The notes under the pieces were generated by a model. That model saw nothing but the letters and a program-made list of their open reading frames with translations, was not told where the DNA came from and searched no databases. A program made the position numbers and the translations under genes. 59,509 nt of DNA, taken from positions 1-59,509 of the forward strand of contig QCMS01000007.1 of assembly GCA_003213555.1 (NCBI GenBank). The letters are read 5' to 3'. The first letter of the stretch is position 1; every line of letters starts with the position of its first letter. This DNA comes from Pelagibacteraceae bacterium AG-422-I02 (GTDB taxonomy: Bacteria > Pseudomonadota > Alphaproteobacteria > Pelagibacterales > Pelagibacteraceae). Shown one piece after another: positions 25,196 to 34,433 of the stretch.

Positions 25196-25470
25196 TATAC
25201 TCTACCTCCAAACGCCATTCGTTTTCTTTTTGCAAATGTTGCAACGTTGGTAGGTTTTCCTCCAGGATTACCTGCAGCTCTCTTTCGTTTGACAGCAGAG
25301 GCCTTTTGCCCTTTTGTCATCCGTGTGGCTTTTGCAAGTGGGACGCATTTTGGATATTTTCTTTTGCTCCCTTTCGATCGGCCGCAAGGTTGATACTTGC
25401 CGTTCTTCTTCGGAGCTCCGATGTCCACCCATTTCTCTTTGACCCATTTTCTTAGACCACCTTCAGCCAT
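25195..25470 (-). CDS. Small basic protein with GAPKKNGKYQPCGRSKG motif
   Basis: A 91-residue basic protein: LRKWVKEKWVDIGAPKKNGK, YQPCGRSKGSKRKYPKCVPL, then RMTKGQKASAVKRKRAAGNP and a C-terminal MAFGGRV. Two Cys (CGRS, KCVP) about 13 residues apart could bind metal. The tail again shows the aromatic-x-GG-basic pattern. I recognise this as a recurrent phage protein of unknown function. Confidence 0.68.
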   Translation of the reverse strand: MAEGGLRKWVKEKWVDIGAPKKNGKYQPCGRSKGSKRKYPKCVPLAKATRMTKGQKASAVKRKRAAGNPGGKPTNVATFAKRKRMAFGGRV

Positions 25471-25619
25471 TATTTTCTCTTGGATTTTTTCTTCTTTTTT
25501 CCACCTGGTTTTATTTTACCAGAACATACAGCAGAGCCGTACATATTCGCGTAAGCACTAGGATAAACCTTGAACTTACGTTTTGCTGCTGCTTTACCTT
25601 TTGCACAAAGTTTAGCCAC
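25470..25619 (-). CDS. Small basic protein, GTG start
   Basis: A 49-residue protein: VAKLCAKGKAAAKRKFKVYP, SAYANMYGSAVCSGKIKPGG, then a poly-Lys tail. The start is chosen as GTG 25619 because GGGAG lies 8 nt upstream inside the preceding gene; the longer frame from a TTG at 25658 has no SD. KRKFKVYPSAYAN is a known phage motif. It overlaps the 38-residue gene by 8 nt. Confidence 0.65.
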   Translation of the reverse strand: MAKLCAKGKAAAKRKFKVYPSAYANMYGSAVCSGKIKPGGKKKKKSKRK

Positions 25620-25728
25620 AGACTTTTCTCCCTTTTTTGTAACCCATTCGTTTTGCAACTTGTGGAGCTACTTTTTTAAGTTTTCTTATTCCTTTTCCTT
25701 TTTTACCCTTAGGTAATGGTTTTGTCAT
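25612..25728 (-). CDS. 38-residue basic protein
   Basis: MTKPLPKGKKGKGIRKLKKV then APQVAKRMGYKKGRKVCG. AAGGAG lies 5 nt before ATG 25728, a strong SD for so short a gene. The stop overlaps the GTG of the next gene. It continues the run of lysine-rich small proteins and may be a split-off part of the same module. Real translation is likely from the SD and packing, but the function is unknown. Confidence 0.6.
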   Translation of the reverse strand: MTKPLPKGKKGKGIRKLKKVAPQVAKRMGYKKGRKVCG

Positions 25729-25736
25729 AAGTCTCC

Positions 25737-26057
25737 TTATTTCTTTTTACTTCTATTTGCTTTTCTTCTTACAGCTGCTTTTTTACCTTTAACGATTCTT
25801 CCACCTTTTTTCGCCATGATACCAAATCCAAAAGGTTGAGATCTGTCATACTCTGAAAGATCAAACCCTAATTCGTTTGCGTTCATCATTTTGTTTCCTG
25901 TTTTCCCAATCATTGAATTAAGAAAACCATCGTTGGCATCTGCAGAGTTAAGCATAGCTTTTTTAGCTCTGTTATTCATAAATGCTTTTCCTAGTCCAGC
26001 GATCGCTGCACCGGCACCAAGCATCTTAAGAGCTTTTTTTAGTTTTTTACTTGCCAT
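25737..26057 (-). CDS. Small protein with hydrophobic N-terminus and basic tail
   Basis: A 106-residue protein. KKLKKALKMLGAGAAIAGLG gives an amphipathic or membrane-active N-terminus. The middle includes ANELGFDLSEYDRSQPFGF. The end, AKKGGRIVKGKKAAVRRK, is lysine/arginine-rich and repeats the KxGGR pattern of other virion-block proteins. An internal virion protein is plausible. SD-like GGAG lies upstream of ATG. Confidence 0.62.
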   Translation of the reverse strand: MASKKLKKALKMLGAGAAIAGLGKAFMNNRAKKAMLNSADANDGFLNSMIGKTGNKMMNANELGFDLSEYDRSQPFGFGIMAKKGGRIVKGKKAAVRRKANRSKKK

Positions 26058-26067
26058 TTTTATCTCC

Positions 26068-26451
26068 TTATTTTTTTCCGTTACGGAAAATTTGTGTTCC
26101 CTTTATACCATAAATACTCGCAACTACAAGGATCCATAAATTAGTGAACCATGACGGGAGCTGCGAAAACATCTCGAAGAACAATTTAACCTTGTCCATA
26201 GCAGTCGGATCGTCCGATACCACTGCCCAGGCCAAAATCATCACGGGCGTGCTCAAAATTATGAGGACCGCCTCGTCCTTCCAGTCCGATTGTCTAGCTT
26301 CAAGTAGTTTTCCCTGGTAAGCTTCCTCACCTCGGGCCATCTTAGATGCATGCATAAGCTGTGCATCAGACATTGCCATTTTCGTTCTCTGCTTGTTAGC
26401 ATAAATCTTACTTCCAGCAGAAACGGCTAATTTAATTGCCGATAACCACAT
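26068..26451 (-). CDS. Two-TM membrane protein, possible holin
   Basis: A 127-residue protein. A helical N-terminal half ends in SDWKDEAVLI, followed by two hydrophobic segments (about 60-80: ILSTPVMILAWAVVS, and about 100-118: WFTNLWILVVASIYGIKG). WKDE-hydrophobic-W..ILVVAS-GIKG is a pattern of putative holin-type proteins in marine phages. It lies among portal-proximal genes, not in the lysis cassette at 54 kb, so a second or alternative membrane role is also possible. Confidence 0.6.
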   Translation of the reverse strand: MWLSAIKLAVSAGSKIYANKQRTKMAMSDAQLMHASKMARGEEAYQGKLLEARQSDWKDEAVLIILSTPVMILAWAVVSDDPTAMDKVKLFFEMFSQLPSWFTNLWILVVASIYGIKGTQIFRNGKK

Positions 26452-26454
26452 AAT

Positions 26455-26646
26455 TTAGTACCAATCTGCTTTGCTTTTCTTTTCTGCAAGCATTGCTCTT
26501 TGACCTTTTACCTGAACTGACTGAGTTTCTGTTGGATTTGAAACTTCAACCTCAACTCCTCCGTTTGGTAAACCGTCTTTGTTCAAGAACATGTCATGAT
26601 CTACATGAGTCATGCCTGCGTGACTGTTTTTTTTATTTTTTTTCAT
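26455..26646 (-). CDS. Small conserved protein next to portal gene
   Basis: A 63-residue protein: AGMTHVDHDMFLNKDGLPNG, GVEVEVSNPTETQSVQVKGQ, RAMLAEKKSKADWY. The final KGQRAML..K.S.ADWY is a short conserved C-terminus in marine phages. It follows the portal gene with 2 nt spacing. Unknown function; perhaps a portal or capsid-vertex partner. Confidence 0.65.
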   Translation of the reverse strand: MKKNKKNSHAGMTHVDHDMFLNKDGLPNGGVEVEVSNPTETQSVQVKGQRAMLAEKKSKADWY

Positions 26647-26648
26647 AT

Positions 26649-29165
26649 TTATTCTCCTCTGTTTCTGATTATAGCTATATTTCCAGGCATTTCATCCATT
26701 TTCGGTGCCGAAGGTATAGTTTTACTCAAAATTGTTTTCTCAATAGACGTATTAGCTCTTAATTTAGCTAATTCTTCGTTTTGTTCAAGCTTATCTTCTT
26801 GATTTCCTTGGTTCATCATAGCTTTTGACTTATCTAAGTTTAATCTTTGATCAGCTTGATCGTGTTTTTGTTGATTATCCATAGCTCTAAGGTCTAATTC
26901 TCTTGCTTTTAGTTTAGCAATTGGGTCATTTCCAAAATCACCCATGATTTTACTCTCTTCATCCTTAAATTCTTGTGTCATATCAGCAATTAGTTTAGCT
27001 TTTCTTGCTTCGATAGCCATACTTAACTGCATAATCTGTTGTTGAACTTGTGGATTCTGTCCGACTTCTGGATTTTGTTGAGCCATTTGTTGTAATTGCA
27101 TTAATTGTTGTATCTCATCTCTAAATTCTATTTCTAATTGTTCTTGTGCCATTAAAGAAATGTGTTCAAAAATATTTTTTTGTAATGCACCCATAATTAC
27201 TGGATTATTTTTTACCATATTAGTTGCCATAAAATTTAAGTGCGAAGTAATGTGTGCTCTGTGATCTTGACCTTTGAATGCTTGGAAAGGTTTACCACTC
27301 ATTGCCATAATATTTTCTGCCGCTGGATCCATTGGCATTGGTTGTTGAGGTGGTGGTAAAATTTTATCAATATTTTTTACACCAATCGCAGTGTACATAT
27401 CTCTGTATGCTTCATACATATTATGCATTCCAGGGTTTGACATTGCAAGTTGTAGTTCAGTTTGAGCCAAACTAATTCTTTGCGATTGTGAAAATATATT
27501 TGGATCAGCTATAGGCATGATGTCTACCTTGTCATCAAAGTCTGCAACTTTAATATTTCTTTGTCCACCAATAACATCATAAGGATATTCTGGTGGTAGA
27601 TACGTTTTGAATACATCTGATAATAAAACAAATTCTTTTTTTAATGCCACATACAATCTTTTATGTATGGCTGACATGACCCTGGAGCCTCGCTCTAAGA
27701 GGGCAATGGTCGTTCCAACAGCTGCCTGCTGGTTGCCGTCACCGACCTGCATGTCAGCTATGGCGGCAAATCGTTGACCTGCGTTTACTACGATGCCCAT
27801 CAGTTGTAATAATGTTGCTGATGGTTCTTTGAAAGGTAAAGGCATAAATGCGTCTCTAATGTTTCCGCCAGGTGCATCTACGTCTCTAAACTCTCCAGGT
27901 TGAATCGATTGCGCTTCATCTCTAACACGAATACCTCTTTGCTTAAATCCAGCCGGCATATTTGAAAATGTACCAGCATCTAATAATTGTCTAAGTGCAT
28001 TCGTTGCAGTTCTTGATAATCCACCGATCATGTGGATTAAGCCAAAACCATAAAACCCTAAACCCGGTAAAAATTTAAAATGTGCAAAGTATTCAATTTT
28101 ATTTCTTAGTGGGTCTTCAGCTTTATAATTTCTTCTTATAGATAAAACTTCTCTTGACGATGTATCAATTGTTACAATGTATGGAAGTTTTATTCCTGTT
28201 GGGTTTTGTTCCATGTCTTTATCTTCAAAACCTTCAAGATCAAGATTAGTGTGTATTTCTAGAATAGTGAACATTTGTTCATCTCTAGTTTTTTTGACTC
28301 CTTCTAATTCTCTTTCTTTTTTATCTACTTCTGTTTCTTGAGAATAACCAGGTGTGATTTCTATGTCTCTATAAAAACCAGCTACTTGTTTTTTTCTTAA
28401 GTCGTTTTCTGACATTTTTAAAACATGCACAATTGATTCTGCATCTTCTAAAGATGTGGCTGTGTAAGGTACTATCAAATCATCTGCCGGAACAAATTTA
28501 GACACGGCTCTGCCAAGCAGTTCATCGTAATAAACTTTCTTGAATGCAGAGCCGCTAAGAGGGAGATAAAAAAGTAACTGATCGAACTCGGGTTCATACT
28601 CTTTCATCACGTTCATGAGTTGATAGTTCATGAAATTTTTTACTCTTGTAGCTTGGTCTTCTTTTTGTCTATTAATCACACCCATAATTTGAGTGTGTAC
28701 TGGACCATTTGCTGGAAGTAATTCTTTGTAAGCATGTGCTTGAAACTGTGTTACCGCTTCAGCTAATACTGGGTGAGTTGCACCACTTGCATTTGTGAAC
28801 GGCTGTGATCTGTTTTCATATTTAAATCCTAATAAATCTAAACCTTTAGTGTAAGCATCTTCCCAATCTTTTCTTGATGCTTTGTACTGCATATAGTTTT
28901 CATAAAGTTCAGAACCTAAAGTACCTAAAACATCCTCTGGTAATAGGTCTGCTAAATTATCAAAATGTTCGTTTGTGCCTGGTTGGTTTATGGCTTCTGG
29001 ATCAAAAGTAATAGTAGCTCCACCATCTTCGTCTTGTTCAACTTGAACATCTTCGGGTCCAACCTGCTCTTCGATATTCTCTTGAGATGCTTCTGCGATC
29101 TCTTCTTCGCTAGGTAATTTTATTTCCTGCTCTACGTTGGGTAAAGCTTTGTCTATATCTGCCAT
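26649..29165 (-). CDS. Portal protein, P22-like
   Basis: An 838-residue protein. An acidic N-terminus (1-60) precedes the portal core: WEDAYTKGLDLLGFKYENRS, QPFTNASGATHPVLAEAVTQ, FQAHAYKELLPANGPVHTQI, FYLPLSGSAFKKVYYD, then a wing and stem through LPGLGFYGFGLIHMIGGLSR-T. The C-terminal third is Gln-rich and helical (MQLQQMAQQNPEVGQNPQVQ), like the barrel/crown of P22-type portals. CGGAG precedes ATG. It forms the dodecameric ring for DNA packaging and ejection. Confidence 0.88.
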   Translation of the reverse strand: MADIDKALPNVEQEIKLPSEEEIAEASQENIEEQVGPEDVQVEQDEDGGATITFDPEAINQPGTNEHFDNLADLLPEDVLGTLGSELYENYMQYKASRKDWEDAYTKGLDLLGFKYENRSQPFTNASGATHPVLAEAVTQFQAHAYKELLPANGPVHTQIMGVINRQKEDQATRVKNFMNYQLMNVMKEYEPEFDQLLFYLPLSGSAFKKVYYDELLGRAVSKFVPADDLIVPYTATSLEDAESIVHVLKMSENDLRKKQVAGFYRDIEITPGYSQETEVDKKERELEGVKKTRDEQMFTILEIHTNLDLEGFEDKDMEQNPTGIKLPYIVTIDTSSREVLSIRRNYKAEDPLRNKIEYFAHFKFLPGLGFYGFGLIHMIGGLSRTATNALRQLLDAGTFSNMPAGFKQRGIRVRDEAQSIQPGEFRDVDAPGGNIRDAFMPLPFKEPSATLLQLMGIVVNAGQRFAAIADMQVGDGNQQAAVGTTIALLERGSRVMSAIHKRLYVALKKEFVLLSDVFKTYLPPEYPYDVIGGQRNIKVADFDDKVDIMPIADPNIFSQSQRISLAQTELQLAMSNPGMHNMYEAYRDMYTAIGVKNIDKILPPPQQPMPMDPAAENIMAMSGKPFQAFKGQDHRAHITSHLNFMATNMVKNNPVIMGALQKNIFEHISLMAQEQLEIEFRDEIQQLMQLQQMAQQNPEVGQNPQVQQQIMQLSMAIEARKAKLIADMTQEFKDEESKIMGDFGNDPIAKLKARELDLRAMDNQQKHDQADQRLNLDKSKAMMNQGNQEDKLEQNEELAKLRANTSIEKTILSKTIPSAPKMDEMPGNIAIIRNRGE

Positions 29166-29274
29166 TATTTTTCTCCGAGTTCTTCACCACTATAATCTTT
29201 TTTTCAGGAACATTCAACCCCTGTGGGTTTGGTCCTCGAAGTGGTGGTATCGTCGTTGTTAGTTTTTTAATCAT
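29110..29274 (-). CDS. 54-residue protein overlapping the portal start
   Basis: Starts at ATG 29274, overlapping the stop of the 732-residue gene by 8 nt, and ends 56 nt inside the portal gene. The N-terminus is MIKKLTTTIPPLRGPNPQGL, and TIPP-RGP-PQGL is a short motif I know from small proteins next to portal genes. The C-terminal part that overlaps the portal frame is basic. It fills a gap that would otherwise be about 100 nt. Confidence 0.62.
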   Translation of the reverse strand: MIKKLTTTIPPLRGPNPQGLNVPEKKIIVVKNSEKNNGRYRQSFTQRRAGNKIT

Positions 29275-31465
29275 CAAATAAGTCCATACCTTGTATCACT
29301 GCAGAAGCTGCAAATCCACCTATTCCTGCTCTAGATAATAATCTTAATGCTGGTCCACGTAAACCTAATCTGGCTACCTTTTGAAGAGTTGGACTTAATC
29401 CTCTAGTTAATTTTGGTGTTTGATCTGCAAATGCCGGATACAAATAGTTTAATGGATCTGTTGCTATATCTGTAAATGAATCTCCTTCTGCAACTTGACT
29501 AGCAATATCTCCAGCCATGAAAGGTGCGAGTAGTGCAGGTGACGCTGCAATTCCAAGTCCTCTCCCTAAAACTCTTAAACCTGTTTTTGCCATACCTGGT
29601 CTTGGTTTTTTCTTTTCAATACCAAGTGCTCTTGATTTACTTGCTTTGATTGTTGATGGCGCAGCGAGTGCTGTTGACCCTGCAAGTGTTGCACCTAATG
29701 CAGGTAATTGATAATCTAATATTGCAGGTCTTTCTATATCGATAGAAATAGGATCAGTTGCCATATCAACCAACATATTTTTTTGTTGGTCTTCATTTGA
29801 TAAATAAGTTGTTGGATCATCATTACTAAATGCTTTGACTAATCCTACGGCAGCTCCAACACCAGCACCGATACCAAATGTTTTTGGACCAGGGCCTTTT
29901 AAGAATCCTAAGAAACCTGTAGCCGCTTGTTTAAACTTACCTATCTTACTTGCATCTTGTGTAAGTTTTTTTGGATCATTTTGTATTGCATCTTCAACAG
30001 CTTGAACACAACTAACAGTTCCACCATCTTGTTTTCTACTTTTAACAATACTACAAATAGGACCATTGTTTGCAGCATCAGCTCGAATATCATCTAAAAA
30101 AGTTTTAAAACCATAAAAAGTTCCTTTTTGAATTTTATCTGCCTGCACTCCTGCTCTATCGATTATTGCTTGTTGATAATTTTGTCCTGTCAATCCAACA
30201 AATGGTTCATTTAAAGTTTTAACAGATTTATTAAATTGTGATTTAGTAATATTACCTGCTCGCAAAGAATTATTTAAAGTCATTTCTACTGTGTTAATAT
30301 CTCTTGTATTAAATCTTAAATTAGTAAAAGGCTCACCCTTTACACCTTTAGAACCGTGAAGAACATCAATAGTTCCATATCTAGGACTCCAATTGTATCC
30401 TTCAATTTGAATTTTTTTAATTAAATCTTTTACTTGAATTTTAGACCCAGGTTTAAAAGGGTTATCAATGTTTCTATTTTTAAAAGCTGTAGCTTCATTG
30501 GTTACTTTATAGACTTCTGCAAAATCTTTTTTTAAAACAGAGGTGTCACTCAAGTTTTTTAAATTATATTTTTTTCCATTGTAACTAAAAGATACATCTT
30601 TACCTTTTAATTTTTTTCCAAACTCCCATGGAACTTCTTTACCTTTTTTGTCAAAAAACTTTATGGGTCCTTGACCAAGGTTTTGATCCCAATTACGAAA
30701 AGCAAAATTCATAATTGTGTATTTAGGTTGAAAAGTTTTACCAACATCTTGACCAAAAGATATAATCGGTCTTCCCTCTAATAATTCATCTGCTTTTGTT
30801 AATTGATCAGAAAAAGATAAACCACTTAAAATTATTTTTGCTTGACCTGTAGAAAGTCTATTACTTCTTATAAGATCTGCACCTTGATCTTTTATAGTGT
30901 CATAGGTAGGAACTTTCCCTGCTTTTAAAGACTTAGAAATTGCATCACGACTAAGACCTGTTTTTTTTGATAGAGTATGATACCAAAGGTCTCCCAGTGG
31001 TTTATCATCCATAAGCATTCTTTTTAAAACAGTGTCTAGTTTTTGTTCAGTGCTTTCTAATGTATTTAAAATTGGATAAGTCCCTGAATCTAATCTAAAT
31101 CTTGGGCCTGTTTTTTGTTTAGCCTGTGCAGCTCCTGTTTTTATATTAAACTTAATTACAGCTTTTTTTATTATGTCTTGTTTAGAAACAAACTTATCAC
31201 CATCATTTGCTTTTTTTATTTCTTTGGCTAAATACTTTCTAACTTTCTTAACTTTATCACTACCTAATTGTTCTGCGCCTATTTCAGTTGCAACTCCTAA
31301 AGCATATCTTGCTTGCTGAACATTTTGACTAGTAAATTTCTTACCGTATCTTTGTGTAGTATAATTTTCATTTAGAAGATCAGCTGTTTTTGCATCTGAT
31401 AAATTTTTAGAATTATTTAAAATTCTTCTTAATTCTTCTATTGTTATTTTTGGTTTGACAGCCAC
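29267..31465 (-). CDS. Large virion protein, probable internal/ejected protein
   Basis: A 732-residue protein with GTG start at 31465, which overlaps the upstream TAG and has GGAGG just upstream. The N-terminal half is basic and helical with some HTH-like segments (TGLSRDAISKSLKAGKVPTY). The C-terminal third has Gly/Ala hydrophobic stretches (GIGAGVGAAVGLVKAF, LPALGATLAGSTALAAPS, LGIAASPALLAPFMAGDIAS). QDGGTVSC adds another DGG motif. Size, hydrophobic C-terminus and position between terminase and portal fit an ejected internal protein. Confidence 0.65.
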   Translation of the reverse strand: MAVKPKITIEELRRILNNSKNLSDAKTADLLNENYTTQRYGKKFTSQNVQQARYALGVATEIGAEQLGSDKVKKVRKYLAKEIKKANDGDKFVSKQDIIKKAVIKFNIKTGAAQAKQKTGPRFRLDSGTYPILNTLESTEQKLDTVLKRMLMDDKPLGDLWYHTLSKKTGLSRDAISKSLKAGKVPTYDTIKDQGADLIRSNRLSTGQAKIILSGLSFSDQLTKADELLEGRPIISFGQDVGKTFQPKYTIMNFAFRNWDQNLGQGPIKFFDKKGKEVPWEFGKKLKGKDVSFSYNGKKYNLKNLSDTSVLKKDFAEVYKVTNEATAFKNRNIDNPFKPGSKIQVKDLIKKIQIEGYNWSPRYGTIDVLHGSKGVKGEPFTNLRFNTRDINTVEMTLNNSLRAGNITKSQFNKSVKTLNEPFVGLTGQNYQQAIIDRAGVQADKIQKGTFYGFKTFLDDIRADAANNGPICSIVKSRKQDGGTVSCVQAVEDAIQNDPKKLTQDASKIGKFKQAATGFLGFLKGPGPKTFGIGAGVGAAVGLVKAFSNDDPTTYLSNEDQQKNMLVDMATDPISIDIERPAILDYQLPALGATLAGSTALAAPSTIKASKSRALGIEKKKPRPGMAKTGLRVLGRGLGIAASPALLAPFMAGDIASQVAEGDSFTDIATDPLNYLYPAFADQTPKLTRGLSPTLQKVARLGLRGPALRLLSRAGIGGFAASAVIQGMDLFDD

Positions 31466-32868
31466 TACACCTCCAGGATCTTAGCTAAGCCACCACCCCT
31501 GAAAAGACCTTTCTCTCTTAACAGATCATCAATCTTATCTTTTAATGCTGGATCGCTGTCTGGATTTTTGAAAAACTTATATAGGTTTTTAAAATTTTTA
31601 TTTGAACCTCTTTCTCCACCTAAGTGTTTGAAGATCGCAGACTTCTGTGCAGCTGTATATAAACCTCTTACAATATTACCTGCACTATAACCTGGTCTTA
31701 CTGAACCACCATCTGCTTTTTTAGTTTCCATATCAGCTAAAATTCTTCTAAGAATAGTTATAGGTGATAATGTAAACCCTTCTGATAGATCTATTTGATC
31801 TTGTATATTTGGAGTTTCCTCATCAAATATTTCTTTTATAGTATCTAATTTTTCTGTACGCGGTGTTCTCTTTTCTGAAAAATACCCATGTTGTATAACA
31901 TTTGGAAAGAATCCATCTTTACCACGATAGCCCATTATACCTTCTGATTCTTTTACAAGTTGTGAATCAGCTGCTGGTACTTTACCACCATCTGCAAAAT
32001 CAAAGTCATCCACCATCTCAGGATTAAATGCTCTATCGGTAATTGTGTTTCCTCTTGCGTCTTTTACCTTAACTAAATTTTCGGCAAACTTTTGAATGTC
32101 ATCTGCGTTATCTAATTGTGCAACTGACGATGCAACTTTTGGTCCAAAATATTTTTGTACTAATAACATAGGGTCGCCCATACCACCGCCACCACCTTCA
32201 GTCATAAATTTAAAATCATCTGCTTCCATAATAGAAGATAATGTTGGTCCAGATTTATTTGTTGGATCTTCTAAATCTTTTATTCTGTTTAAAAATTCTC
32301 TAGCATTTGCTCTTGCAACAGGTTGAGCATTTGCTGATACACCGATATTTAAATAAATTTTATCTACAATATCATTTACAATTAAATTATTGTTCTTAAC
32401 ATTTTTAATTGACTCAAGTCCTGCACCTGTAAACGGTGCAGCAATATCTTCTGATCCACCACGTGAACCTGGAGGTGGTAGATCGTCTGCCATAGATCTT
32501 AAAGACTCTAGACCTGCCTTATCTAAACCTTTAGTTCCTGTAACCATGTCTGTAATGTTTGTTGGCGCTGCAGGTGGAAAGTAAACCTCGTCCATCTTCT
32601 GCATATTTTTTAATAATTGACTTGCTTGTATATCATTCAGTTTACCTGATACAGCGTAACCTACAGAACTTTTTAATTCATCGACTGCTTTTGATCTTGG
32701 TAGTACACCTAATGCTTCTGCGTTAATGTCCATGTCCAACATTAACTCTGGAGATTTACCCTTTCCTAAAAAATTTACATTTGTTTTAGTCCCCATAACT
32801 TCATTTAAGTTTCCACCTAACTTTTTGTATAGAGCTAAAACTGCATCTAATGTTTGTTTCCTAGCCAT
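31465..32868 (-). CDS. Large virion-block protein with two DGG motifs
   Basis: A 467-residue protein. The N-terminal half is helical, then Gly-rich FMTEGGGGGMGDPMLLVQKY. DGG motifs are at 293-295 (FADGGKV) and 386-388 (KKADGGSVRPGYSAGN). The C-terminus ends FRGGGLAKILEV, resembling the GGLADLVDIYD end of the 2827-3936 product. It overlaps the terminase stop by 8 nt and its own stop is in a TAGTG overlap. Unknown function; an internal virion role is inferred. Confidence 0.65.
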   Translation of the reverse strand: MARKQTLDAVLALYKKLGGNLNEVMGTKTNVNFLGKGKSPELMLDMDINAEALGVLPRSKAVDELKSSVGYAVSGKLNDIQASQLLKNMQKMDEVYFPPAAPTNITDMVTGTKGLDKAGLESLRSMADDLPPPGSRGGSEDIAAPFTGAGLESIKNVKNNNLIVNDIVDKIYLNIGVSANAQPVARANAREFLNRIKDLEDPTNKSGPTLSSIMEADDFKFMTEGGGGGMGDPMLLVQKYFGPKVASSVAQLDNADDIQKFAENLVKVKDARGNTITDRAFNPEMVDDFDFADGGKVPAADSQLVKESEGIMGYRGKDGFFPNVIQHGYFSEKRTPRTEKLDTIKEIFDEETPNIQDQIDLSEGFTLSPITILRRILADMETKKADGGSVRPGYSAGNIVRGLYTAAQKSAIFKHLGGERGSNKNFKNLYKFFKNPDSDPALKDKIDDLLREKGLFRGGGLAKILEV

Positions 32869-34327
32869 AGTATTCTAACCTACTTCTATCTGGTAGCGGT
32901 TCATCTTGATATGCATCTTTGTTACGAACCATGCCACCTTGTTTAATACGCATGATTGCCTGTGTTGTGGAGTCGACATAATCGTCATGATCTCCAAACG
33001 GAAATGATGCGCACTCTTCCACAACCTCTTGAGCAAAATGTTCGTGCATAGGAGCCCAAACCATTCCCATCTCAAAAAGAGGTGCTACTGAGTTTACTCT
33101 AGCATGTTTATCATTTCCTCGGCTCGGCGTAAAGTTAATTACTGGGATTCCCATATCCCTCAATTCTGCCGTCAGCGGTATACCAGAGGCCTTAGCCTCC
33201 ACGATCACCATGTCAGGACGCCAGTATAGATACTCTTCATGAGCAACTTTTCTAAGTTCTGGAAACTCATAACGATCTTTAAAGGCATTGAGTAATATTA
33301 TATTGGCTCTACCATCATCATCTTTGAAGACTCCCCACGTTGTAATAGCTGAAAAGTCGGCAGATTCTTTTTTAAGAAAAGCAGTATCGTAAGACTGAAG
33401 TATAAAATCACAGCTTGGTGGATTCTTATGTGTCCAATCTTGCCACCAGTCTCGTTTTAATATTGCACCTTCTTCAGCTGTTGGCTGTTGCATATATTGA
33501 GCATTCCAATTGTTAACAGGAATAGATGCTTTGGTTTTCTCTAATTCATCCTTGGTCCAGTATTCCGGCCACACGGGCTTTCCATCAGGAAGCAGGGCAG
33601 GTAGTTCTACGACATCCCATTGATCAGAGTTCTCTTCTCCCTGAGCCCTGATTAATTGTCCAGTTATGTCCTTGGTACTCCAACGTGTCATAACCACCAC
33701 GATACGACCTCCTGGTTGTAAACGTTGACGTGGACCTGATGTATACCAGTTCCATGCTTTATCGAACGACTTACTATCTTTTTTAATATCTTGTTCTTTG
33801 TGCGGGTCATCAATGATTAGAAGATCAGCACCACGACCTGTAATTGCTCCACCAACACCGGCTGCAAAGTATTCTCCTCCCTGTTCCGTTTTCCATTTAC
33901 CAGCGGCTTGGGAGTCCTCCATCAGTCTTGTATCGAATAATTGTTTGTAATTAGATTGATCCACCAGGTTCTTGGTCTTACGGCCGAAGTCGATTGCTAG
34001 ATCTGCCGTGTGTGTTGCTTGAATGATCTTTAACCGGGGATCGAGGCCAACCATCCATGCCGGGAGTAAGTATGAGGCAAACTCCGACTTCGTGTGTCTT
34101 GGCGGCATGTTAATGATTAGTCTTTTAATTTTCCCGCTAGCGAGATCATTAAATTTTTTATTAATTTTTTTGTGGTGAGAACCTTCAATAAATTCAGGCC
34201 AAACATACTTTACAAAACTCAAAAAGTCTTTTTTGATTTTAGGTCTGGCTTTATCTAATTCTACACTCTTTTCTAAATCCAGAAGGCGAGCTCTTTCTTC
34301 TGAAGTCAATCCTGAAAAATTTTCCAT
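32861..34327 (-). CDS. terL: Large terminase subunit
   Basis: A 488-residue protein. ATPase: Walker A MPPRHTKSE (74-82), Walker B LLIIDDP (169-175), and RIVVVMTRWS (208-217) as the coupling motif region. Nuclease: D314 in SYDTAFLKK, E377 in MVIVEAKASG and D449/D452 in HDDYVDSTTQ. It cuts and packages concatemeric DNA through the portal. It is the first gene of the long leftward virion operon. The small subunit is not adjacent but 5 kb away on the other strand. Confidence 0.93.
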   Translation of the reverse strand: MENFSGLTSEERARLLDLEKSVELDKARPKIKKDFLSFVKYVWPEFIEGSHHKKINKKFNDLASGKIKRLIINMPPRHTKSEFASYLLPAWMVGLDPRLKIIQATHTADLAIDFGRKTKNLVDQSNYKQLFDTRLMEDSQAAGKWKTEQGGEYFAAGVGGAITGRGADLLIIDDPHKEQDIKKDSKSFDKAWNWYTSGPRQRLQPGGRIVVVMTRWSTKDITGQLIRAQGEENSDQWDVVELPALLPDGKPVWPEYWTKDELEKTKASIPVNNWNAQYMQQPTAEEGAILKRDWWQDWTHKNPPSCDFILQSYDTAFLKKESADFSAITTWGVFKDDDGRANIILLNAFKDRYEFPELRKVAHEEYLYWRPDMVIVEAKASGIPLTAELRDMGIPVINFTPSRGNDKHARVNSVAPLFEMGMVWAPMHEHFAQEVVEECASFPFGDHDDYVDSTTQAIMRIKQGGMVRNKDAYQDEPLPDRSRLEYYG

Positions 34328-34433
34328 AAAATTTTTTATAATATTTTTAATATACCCTATTTTTGAAACCTTGGCTATAAGAGTCTAAATCTTACATATA
34401 TGTATGACCTTGGGACCCCTTGTATATTATTTA

